From assembly GCA_014084085.1 (NCBI GenBank), contig NPFB01000131.1, forward strand, positions 1 through 32,213: 32,213 nucleotides of DNA, written 5' to 3'. Below the pieces are notes generated by a model. It did no database searches. It saw only the letters and a program-made list of their open reading frames with translations, and was not told the DNA's origin. Below are positions 18,604 to 26,807 of the stretch, piece after piece. Both the position numbers and the translations under genes were made by a program. Each line of letters opens with the position of its first letter. The first letter of the stretch is position 1. Source of the DNA: Hondaea fermentalgiana. Taxonomy: Eukaryota > Sar > Bigyra > Thraustochytrida > Thraustochytriidae.

Positions 18604-21053
18604 TGCCGCAATCTTCTTTTTTTTTGGACGTTCTTCTGTGTCTGTCTCGTTCTGTCCCTTTGGAAAGAGAGAGCGATGTTCATTCAACAAAGGCGATAAG
18701 AAACATAATTTACAAAGGCAGGGGTGGTTTTTGACGAAACGTCAACGATGAGAGAGACAGATTGTCGTTCTTCGAAAGTGAAGAAAACTAGGTGCAACAA
18801 ACGTACTTGTGGACTCTGGAGAGAAGACTTTAAAGGATCCTTGCATTTTACGCTGGTGAGCAAGAACTTGGCTTATCTGGTGCAAAACACTATTCTTTAA
18901 AAATGAACGCAAGCAAGGCCTAGAGGAAATGAAAGCGAGTCGTTCATCTTATCTTCATTTCTTTTTCGCAGGTAGAAGAAGAAATTTTCGGTCTCGATTG
19001 TAATTTCTGAAAAAGTATCATGAATGACCTTCGCTTTTTTGTGCTTCAGAGTACAAATTCACTGCGCATTGTGTAATTAACTATCAACCATTTCGTGCCT
19101 CGGTTGCCTGCCTACTAGCACCTAATCAAGCACGGATATGACTTCGTACTCATTCCGAAGTCTTCCCGTTAGACAACCAGGGGAGTCAATATGCCCGTCC
19201 GCTGTCTCGCAGGAATCAGCACATGCGAGCGAGTGACCAGCGCAAGTCGCGAGGCCACAAGGTGAAAGCTAAGATTATTGATTCGCACAACAGGTGAAAG
19301 TGCAATGAAAGATCACGCGCAAGCATTCGCGATTGACGTTTGGGCAGAGGTCCCAGACCGTTTGCTGAGTCGAATAAGCTTCCGCACAACTATGTCCTGA
19401 CTGGCCATGAGGGTCAGAAAGAAGCCCAAGCCTCATCATGGCGCGAATCATTCTGGCGATTGTCACAGTCTCTATGAGGTGAGAAACAGAAAATTCCCGG
19501 CCCCGAGAATAAATGAATCAATGACTCAATTTCCTCGATGAATAGTACTTCCTCGATCGTAGCCTCAGAGACTCCGCTTCTTCTGCGCGACTAGACTGCT
19601 GCAGCAGCGAGAGCGCCGGCGACCTAGCCGCGTGTAGGCGACGGGGACGCCCTTCTGTTCGCGCGCGCGCTGAGTCGGCCGTCAGCGCACGGAGGACTGG
19701 AATCGAAGAAACGTCCATCAAGGATCTCCGAATCCTCTCATTCTTGCGCATCGACTGCTCTTTGGGTGCACACGATAAGCGAGCCACCGCGAGCCCTCGC
19801 TACGCGATGGGATCCATGGAGCAAGGTAGCTAGCCCCCGCCTCCACGCGTGCAGGGACGCGAAGATTCTCTGTTGACAATCCACGCCTTTGGGCTCATGC
19901 ACGTCATGTTCAATCCCGCGCCTAGCGTTTACAAATCATTCGGTGCGTACACGCGCGCCGACTCCGGCTTTGCCGGGCTTTGTTGGGCGCGACCACCTCA
20001 AAAAATGTGCTTCATAATTTAAAAAGCGTACTGTAAACTTCATAGCAGAAATCATACAATATGCAGAATATATACAGCAAATTTACAAAATATTATAAGA
20101 TTATAAAAATACCCTATCAAAATAATTTAGCAAGCATAAAATGTCAAAAAAATCATCAGAAATTATTTATTTTGGGAAGTATTGACTATTTTGTATACTT
20201 TTAAAGAATAATATCCAACTTTGTTTTAAAATTTCTTGAAATACTTTTTGGAGCAATAATGGGAAAATGCTGATAAACACCAAATGCGGATAGTGGAGCG
20301 ATGCTAAAAGCTCTCAGAGGAATCAGATTATGCTGGAGTAGGTGCTTGACCAGTTTGATGTTCTCAAAAATCGATTAAACGAGGTTTTTGTGGTCTGAGA
20401 TCGAGCAGGCGGGTCCCTTCCAATCGCCACAGTTTTTATAGGTGAAAACTATTTATTACTTGTTCTGATCAGTGCCAGCAGCCCTTTTATCCTTCATCTT
20501 CACATAGATTCTTTTTTTTTTCTATTTTCGAAAATGACGCCTTTTTCTTGACCCGACAAGCTTTTCTTTTCGAAAAAGGATTTCTCCTATCTATCTTTTT
20601 AGTTCGTCCTGATAACAACAGATCGTCCTTTTTTAAATGCAAATAGCTCTGCCTAAAGTTTGTTCAATTGATCTCCAAGGCCTTTGCTCCTCTTTCAATG
20701 CACATTCTTCAAGTAGACCCCCGCACGCACTCTTGCTTTCATGCGTCTATACTGGTGACATGACATGCACGATCGATCGAGCTGTTGATCGAGCTAATGA
20801 TCTACGTGTTTTCTTGAAGTCAAAAATACAAAGTAATAGTTCGAATTGCCTCGCGCGCCGTCAGTCTCCCCGTGAGCACGCACCACCCCTCCCACCTGGG
20901 TCCCTTGTAATTTTTAATTAAAGAAAAGCAAGGCATTCGGAAAAGGAAGAGAATGGCTCTATTTACACCGTTTCTATTTTCATTTTTACTATGACTAGTT
21001 GTCACGAATGCAATACATACATAGCCTGCGATCGGTGTCGGTCGTACTTACTG
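18604..21053. other. Gene-poor region upstream of IPK
   Basis: About 2.4 kb without a supported gene. It contains the 5' flank of IPK, a mixed-composition stretch at 18900-20000 with several short unconvincing open frames, and the AT-rich island listed separately. The final part (20640-21053) has a 94-codon open frame at 20637-20921 and two GATCGAGCT copies at 20775-20783 and 20787-20795. I looked for tRNA, 5S and spliceosomal RNA signatures and recognised none. Confidence 0.55.
20010..20640. other. AT-rich island
   Basis: The composition changes sharply to A/T-rich sequence after the GC-rich block that ends near 19995, and returns to mixed near 20640. No open frame of note is present. It includes the 12-base palindrome ATTTTCGAAAAT at 20524-20535. 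It also has an 8-base inverted repeat, CCTTTTTC (20540-20547) with GAAAAAGG (20572-20579). Possible explanations are a replication-origin-like element, an organelle-DNA insert, a decayed transposon or a matrix-attachment region. The sequence alone does not choose between them. Confidence 0.75.
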
Positions 21054-21600
21054 TCAGTCACGACCTTCAATGGCCTCGCGACGGCGCTCTATCGCTTGTG
21101 CCAAAGCAGAGTACAGAGGATTGCTCGAGGGATTACTGGGGCTTGGAGGCGCGGATTTCCCCCCGGCTTCATCGCTCCGATCACCGGGCTCAGTGTGACG
21201 TAGCTTCGAACGATCGAAACTAGCAATACCGGCAACGAGAGGGTTCATGCTCTTGGCCGGCACCGCGGCCTCCTTTTGCCCGGTCTTTGGCGCAGTGGCG
21301 CGTTTCAATTTGGAGCGATCAAAGTTTGCAATGCCTGCCACAAGCGGCGAGCCTTGGTGAGCGGGTGGTCCTCCTGCGGCGCCGAGTTCTGACGCAGCGG
21401 AAGAACCCTTTTTCAGAGAGCGCTTGTCAAAATTGGTGATACCCGCAAGCATCGGGTTTGCAGCAGGTCGAGACGAGTCAGGTGGCGGGCCGAGCGCGCT
21501 CCTTGGTGATTGCTCGTACGCAAGCTTGTTTCTATCATGATTCTCGATTTCGGCAGCTAAACTGGCCTCTGCAGCCGCAGCAGAAGGAGGAGGAGGAGGA

Positions 21601-21657
<57 letters not shown>

Positions 21658-23797
21658 GAAGCCGATTTTTGGTCCTGTCCCAGTTGGCTACTATCCCCCT
21701 CATGGTTAGTGCCAGCAGCAAGCGAGTCGACTTGAGCTTGGACAAGACGCTTCTGAGCCGTGCCGGCTCTCACCACTGTTGGACTGGTTGTTTGACTTGA
21801 AAATTGCGCAAATGGTTCCGCTTCGTGACTTGCGCCATCCCCGCCAGTGTTGCCTTCAACGTCACTGTCCTCGTCGCTTTCATCACGAGAAAGATCATTC
21901 GCACGACTCCCTATATTCATGCTCTCATGTTTGTTCAGGCCTCTGCCATTGCTGCTGCTGCTATGAGATAATTCGCGCTTGCCTTGATGCAAGAAATCGC
22001 GCTCATCGCGCGCGGCCGAAAACCATCCGCTATCTTCTCGAAGTAAAGTTCCCCGAGGTGCAGGAGACGCAGGCAGAGCCGCTTGCACGTCCTCCACGGT
22101 GCAGCCAAGCAACGCTGCAATCCGAGTGGCGTCAACATGGGGGCCTTCACCAGCCATGGGGCTTTCCAAGATGGTCTGTGCAGCAGCGGCGCTCACCTTG
22201 ATTGCAGCCCAGTGCACGAGGTCCGCCTTGATCCACAAGTGTCGCGGATACAGACGCCACCGCTCGCTGTGCGGAACAAGAGCACCTTGCTCGACGAGCT
22301 CGGTGCAGACGGGGCACTCGACGAAACGTTTTGCGCAGGAACCTTTGAGGTGATCACTGACATCTCCAAAACGGATTTTTTCATCACCTGTACGCATGCG
22401 TTCATGAATCCCTCACGTTTCGTTAGTCGACTGCATTTGGAAGATCGCTTTGAGAGTTTGTCTCCATTATTGAAGAAAAGGAGAAGAAGAAGTAGAAGGG
22501 AAAAGATAAATGGGGAGTAGTACAAGAGAGGTGGAAGAAACTTACATCCCAGCGGACACGGTACCTGACGGAGTCGACACTGATCGGAAACATGTTCGTG
22601 AATATTCGATGCGCGGTCAATTAGGATCGTGCCGCAACCAAGCGGGCAGCGGAGCTCGTTGTCTCGCAGCTGTCGTGACTGAAGGCTCTCCCGCCGCTTG
22701 AGCTGGGCCACGCGATCGAACCCGAGGGCATGGGCGCTTGCAGCAATTTCCAAAGCTTGCACTTCTGCCCAACCACTCGAAAGCACGCGCAAGAGACGAG
22801 CAGCCGAGATCAGGTCTGGATCCACCGCGGGTACGCCAAGACGGGCCATCCACTTGACCAGACGCTCGCGGTCCCGCTCGAGGTCTTGCGCAGCTGCTCG
22901 AGCTTTGGCATTGAACCACTTCCACAGACGCGATGCAATCGTGTCGGGGGCTACTTGCGGCACGATCGCTCCAAAGGGACCCTGCACAGAGGCGACAATG
23001 TTCCAGAACGAAGCATCAAACGATGGCGAAGGACTCTCCGGCTCACTTTCGCGTGCCGGGTCGTCAATGCCACCTCCCACGAGCCCGTCATCATCATCGT
23101 CGTCGCCGTCCTCGTCGCTGGCGGCGGCGTGCCCGGCACTCGCTGCAGCTCCGGACCTGCCTTTGGCGGCTCCGAGCGAAAACGAAGGCACGATGACCTG
23201 CTGGTAATGCGGTAGGACGTCGCGTTTGACAAAATCTTCGGCAATTTCGTAAAATGCGGCCCGGAGAAGATCGGGACCCATGCCCTGACAGGTCGTCTCC
23301 AAGAGGCGGATGCCAAGTCGAGCCGCTGCGTTGCGAGCTTCCTCGAGACCAACAACTCTCCTGCGGGTGAGGTCGATTTTATGCGCCAACACATAGCAGA
23401 CTTGGTGCACAGGACCAGTACGTCGCACAATTTCGTGCCAATAGTATACTTCTTCAAAGGACGCGCGCGAGGTGACGTCAAAGGCGATGAAGACGACTTG
23501 CGCGTTCCGTAAGTAGGTCGTGGCAAGCTCGTCGCTGATACAGTCGAGCGCAGCAAGGTCCCAGACGTCGAGGTGGACCTCGGTTCGGGCGAGTTTGCTT
23601 CTGCCTTGCAGCAGGTCGCCCTGGAAGAGTTCTGCGGTGAGCCAGCCGCTCGTTGCTGCGTGGTCCCGAACCAGGCCTACCTCGCCGGTTGACGACGACC
23701 CGACCCGAGCGAGGCGTGGCGTGCGCACAAGCTCGCGCGCCACCGCGCTCTTGCCGCTCTTGGCGCTCCCGCACACGACCACGCTCACCTCGCGCAT
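21054..23797 (-). CDS. Rab/Ras-like GTPase fused to TRAF-type zinc fingers and tandem beta-thymosin/WH2-like motifs
   Basis: Two exons, 23797-22546 and 22387-21054, give 861 residues. Residues 1-195 look like a small GTPase: P-loop GSAKSGKS (10-17), a WDLAALD segment (79-85), AHKID (138-142) and ETTC (167-170). Compared with the usual DxxG and NKxD, the first has Ala83 in place of Gly and the second His139 in place of Asn, so nucleotide handling may be altered. An acidic linker and an uncharacterised helical part (about 260-375) follow. The TRAF-type array comes next: Cys384-x3-Cys388, His402-x4-Cys407, Cys414-x3-Cys418, His430-x4-Cys435, Cys442-x2-Cys445. A long Ser/Asp-rich tail with poly-Ala (about 662-680) leads to three motifs of beta-thymosin/WH2 type: LAGITNFDKRSLKK (731-744), LVAGIANFDRSKLKR (766-780) and LVAGIASFDRSKLR (801-814). 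A related basic end follows (842-857). Inferred role: coupling a GTPase or E3-like scaffold to actin. The start at 23797 has G at -3 and begins on the first GTPase strand. Confidence 0.85.
21603..21656. repeat. AGC triplet repeat, 18 copies (poly-Ala coding)
   Basis: Eighteen perfect AGC units lie inside exon 2 of the GTPase-TRAF-WH2 gene. On the coding (minus) strand they read GCT and give a poly-Ala run, followed by a short Pro run from the adjoining GGAGGA block. Perfect repetition suggests recent expansion and length variation between strains. Confidence 0.95.
22388..22545 (-). other. GT-AG spliceosomal intron, 158 nt
   Basis: On the minus strand the donor is GGGAT|GTAAGT and the acceptor TACAG|GTGATG. 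A branch-point-like GACTAAC lies about 35 nt before the acceptor (A at 22423). Without splicing the zinc-finger frame runs into unrelated sequence. With splicing the split codon T|GT becomes Cys418, completing CPLGC and restoring the regular Cys/His spacing into exon 2. The total length of the joined exons (2586 nt) is divisible by three. Confidence 0.93.
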
Positions 23798-24290
23798 CGC
23801 GACGTGCTCGCTCGCTCCTGCTCGTGCTCGCTGCTGCTGCTGCTCCTGCTGCTGCTGCTGCTGCCACCGCCGGGCCGCGCGGCGCGTGCAGTCAGTCAGC
23901 CAGCCAGTGGCCGCTACGGCTAGGCCGGGTTTGGTTTGTTGCTGTGGCTTTGGCTTTGCTGGCGTCGCTGCTGAGCTGCTGCTGCTGCTACAGCCGCTGT
24001 GGCGCTGTGCGTGCGTGCGTGCGTGCGTGCGTGCTAGCTTGCTGGCTTGTCTTTTCTCGTCACTCGCCGTGCCCAGCAAGCAACAGCAACCAACTTGGAG
24101 TCCGAGGAGGCAACAATCTCCGAGCGCAGGCAGCTCGGAGCAGGCAAGCAAACGTGAGAAGCGAGCGAGCGTAGCGGATGGGCTGGCAGCGAGCGATGCG
24201 ACCATGCTGCTGTGGCGGGCCAAGCAGCCCCGCCTCGGCACGCCAATTGGAACAGCAAGGAGAACAGGCCGCGACTCGGAGAACACGCCG

Positions 24291-24310
24291 CAGCTCAGCT
24301 CAGCTCAGCT
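24291..24310. repeat. CAGCT pentanucleotide repeat, 4 copies
   Basis: Four perfect CAGCT units in the divergent region upstream of the TBC gene. Confidence 0.9.
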
Positions 24311-24701
24311 CACAGTTCACTGGCAGCTCGCTCGAGTCTCTCTCGTCCGAGTCCGAGTCCGGGTCCGAGACCAAGTCGTCGTCCAAGTAAGTCTCTTATC
24401 ATGATGAGTCCGTGCCGAATTTCGTCTCCCCGGGGCCGGGTCTGTCTGTGCCGCCAGCGATACGACTGCGACTGGCAGGCATCTGCAGAGAGCAGCAGAG
24501 CCTCGGCCGGGCTCACTTCCCTTCCCTTTCATCCCTCCTCGCTTCCTTCCCTTCACGGTCTGTCAATCTTCCTCGCCGGTGCGGGCCCCCGATCGTCCAA
24601 GGCGGGGACCCCGAATCCACGTGGCCCTCTTTGTACGTACAAGTTGTAGTATTGTATTATCCATCCTCCAGACTCACATCACAGCAGCGGCGCGGGATCA
24701 A

Positions 24702-24792
24702 AGCAGAGCAGAGCAGAGCAGAGCAGAGCAACGCAAAGCAAAGCAAAGCAAAGCAAAGCAAAGCAAGCAAGCCAAGCAAGCCAAGCCAAGCC
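24702..24792. repeat. AGAGC/AAAGC pentanucleotide array
   Basis: AGAGC units run into AAAGC units and then into AAGC/CCAAGC variants. This looks like a pentamer array that has diverged stepwise along its length. It lies in the probable 5' leader or first intron of the TBC gene. Confidence 0.9.
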
Positions 24793-25257
24793 GGGAGCGA
24801 GCCTCGTGACGCGGGCGGCGAGGCAGGCGCGGCCGCAGCTGGCGCGGGGCAGAGAGGGCAGGCGCGGCGCGCGCGCTCGGGCGGCGGATCCTGCCTGACC
24901 GTGGTCGCGCGAAGGAGCGAGGGAGGGAGGGGCCTCCGAACTTGGCCCCGGCGAGCCCGCGGAGGGAGACAGCGCCTGCGCCCGGGGTGCGCGGGGGCGC
25001 GGACGTAGCGTCTCGAACAGCCTGGAAAAGAGAGCACAGTGCGAGCCCAACTCGCGACCTCTCTTTCTTCTCCCCGCTGCGTACGCGGACCGCAAGACCG
25101 ACCGTCTCGCTCCGTGCACGACTCCCAAATTTCCCTCTTCGTGCTCCTCCTTCGTGCTTCTTCTTCTTCTTCTTCTTCTTCTTCTTTTGTAAAGAGAGAA
25201 AAGGCATCGACGCGACCTCGCGACCTCGCGACCTCGCGATCTTGGGACAGCGAGCCC

Positions 25258-26352
25258 ATGAACGGTGTGTTGGGCCAAAGCGATGGGAAAGCACACGCAG
25301 CAAATGCCGACAAGGGCGCGACAGCGAACGGTAGTCACCCGACGAAAAGCGCTCGAGCGACCTCATCCAAGGATGTCCTCTTTGACGCACTTTTGCAGGC
25401 CGCAGACCTGGACCTGGACAAGTTGAGGGCCGCGAGCTGGACCCGCGTGCCCGATCGCGTCCGAGGGCCTGTGTGGCAGCTTCTGCTCGGCTACTTGCCG
25501 ACGAAACGCGAACGACGCGACGCGACGCTGCGGCGCAAGAGGCAAGAATACTTTGACTGCTTGCCCATGTACTATAACAACGCCGACGCAGAACGGTCCG
25601 AGGAGGATCAAAAAATGCTTCGACAAATCTTGCTCGATATTCCGCGTACAAACCCCGGCATGCCTCTCTTTCACTGCGATGAGGTGCGTCGAAGTCTCGA
25701 GCGGATGCTGTACATTTGGGCCATTCGGCACCCGGCGAGCGGCTATGTGCAGGGCATGAATGACTTGGTGACGCCATTCTATGTTGTCTTTTTGGCGGAT
25801 CATCTGTCGGACGGCGAGATCAAGACAATTAACGCTTATGATGCCTCGATCGTGGACTCAGATATTCTTCGCGCCGTGGAGGCCGATTCGTACTGGTGCC
25901 TGACCAAACTCCTCGACGGGATTCAGGACCACTATACAATGCTGCAGCCCGGCTTGCAGCGCATGTTTTATCGGCTGCAGGGCATCATTCAGCGCATCGA
26001 CCAACCTCTGCACGACCACCTGCAGAATGAGCACGTGGATTTCAATCAGTTCGCCTTTCGCTGGATGAATTGTCTCTTGGTTCGTGAGCTCGAGCTCAAT
26101 TCGATTGTGCGACTTTGGGACACCTACCTGGCCGAGGAGCGCGAGGGTTTTGACTCTTTTCACGTCTATGTGTGTGCTGCGCTCCTGGTGACCTGGTCCA
26201 ACGAGTTGCAGCGAATGAGTTTTCAGGATTTGCTCATGTTTCTGCAAAACTTGCCCACCAGTGATTGGGATGTAGTTCGTATCGAAGAGCTTTTGGGCCA
26301 GGCCTTTATTCTAAAGACACTCTTCAACGAGTCCCCAAGTCACCTTGTTTAA
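25258..26352 (+). CDS. TBC1D22: TBC-domain RabGAP, TBC1D22/Gyp1 type
   Basis: A GTPase-activating protein for Rab proteins; the yeast counterpart Gyp1 acts on Golgi Ypt1. The 364 residues are almost all TBC domain. It begins with RVPDRVRGPVWQLLLGYLP (63-81), includes the Arg-finger motif ILLDIPR (Arg130), then YIWAIRHPASGYVQGMNDL with the Gln finger (Gln165). It ends with RLWDTYLAE and later helices. The stretch IPRTNPGMPLF and the adjoining RHPASGYVQG are characteristic of the TBC1D22/Gyp1 subfamily. Both catalytic fingers are present, so activity is expected. It is shorter than animal TBC1D22 (about 500) because the N-terminal region is brief. The first in-frame ATG, 25258, has C at -3. The frame is open further upstream without an ATG, so an upstream coding exon is plausible (see the divergent region). 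It lies head to head with the GTPase fusion gene. Confidence 0.94.
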   Translation: MNGVLGQSDGKAHAANADKGATANGSHPTKSARATSSKDVLFDALLQAADLDLDKLRAASWTRVPDRVRGPVWQLLLGYLPTKRERRDATLRRKRQEYFDCLPMYYNNADAERSEEDQKMLRQILLDIPRTNPGMPLFHCDEVRRSLERMLYIWAIRHPASGYVQGMNDLVTPFYVVFLADHLSDGEIKTINAYDASIVDSDILRAVEADSYWCLTKLLDGIQDHYTMLQPGLQRMFYRLQGIIQRIDQPLHDHLQNEHVDFNQFAFRWMNCLLVRELELNSIVRLWDTYLAEEREGFDSFHVYVCAALLVTWSNELQRMSFQDLLMFLQNLPTSDWDVVRIEELLGQAFILKTLFNESPSHLV

Positions 26353-26807
26353 TTTTGAAGAAGAAGAGAAAGCTCATGCAACGTCAACGAAGGAGAATAG
26401 CCAAGACGAATGGAAGAAATACCAAAGAATACAATACGCGCAACCAAATTGCTTCAAGCACCAAGACGAAGAACATCAACAAAAGAAACCAAAAAAACTT
26501 GTGTATACGTATGTACACTTCTCCGTGTGGATGTGTGAGAGAGAAAGGAAAAGAGAGAGACTGGAGTCTGTTTTGTGGATCTTGGGGTGGAAAAAAGAAA
26601 GGCCAATGTGCGAAGTAATAATAAGCAGAGCAACACAGACTTTTTCAGGCGTCGTCTTTTCATCTCCTCACCTCGGATTCGCTATCTAGAAAAGAAAAAC
26701 ATGGGGACGCGAAAAGACAGCCAGAAAACCCCAGGTAAAACAAAGAAAAAAGACTTTCAGGAGGCGTGCCACGTACTACAACTTTACGAGATGGCAGCCA
26801 AAACGAA
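26353..26807. other. Convergent intergenic region between TBC and Herp-like genes
   Basis: 455 bases, A-rich on the plus strand, forming the 3' flanks of two convergent genes. Short open frames here are rich in Lys and Gln from A-rich sequence and are not supported as genes. No standard AATAAA was recognised. Confidence 0.6.

Larger units (their letters stand above)
23798..25257. promoter_or_regulatory. Divergent 5' region between the GTPase fusion gene and the TBC gene
   Basis: This 1460-base head-to-head gap is probably a shared promoter region. It contains a GTGC array around 24006-24034, CAGCT pentamers at 24291-24310, the AGAGC/AAAGC array at 24702-24792, a CTT run at about 25157-25185 and three copies of GACCTCGC around 25214-25238. 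A plus-strand open frame from ATG 24178 ends in a Ser/Glu-rich segment with a strong donor (CCAA|GTAAGT, intron starting at 24387). An acceptor after the CTT run (AG at 25195-25196) would join it in frame to the TBC gene. Confidence 0.5.

Noticed and set aside
20775..20850. tRNA-like TTCGAAT box
   Set aside because: A B-box-like string occurs near 20837, but there is no matching A box, anticodon arm or acceptor stem.
20637..20921. 94-codon plus-strand open frame
   Set aside because: It has an ATG but no domain, no gene-like codon bias and an AT-rich setting. Chance is sufficient.
23798..24286. In-frame upstream extension of the GTPase fusion gene
   Set aside because: The added residues come from CAG/CTG and GTGC simple repeats, while the small GTPase fold naturally begins at the Met encoded at 23797.
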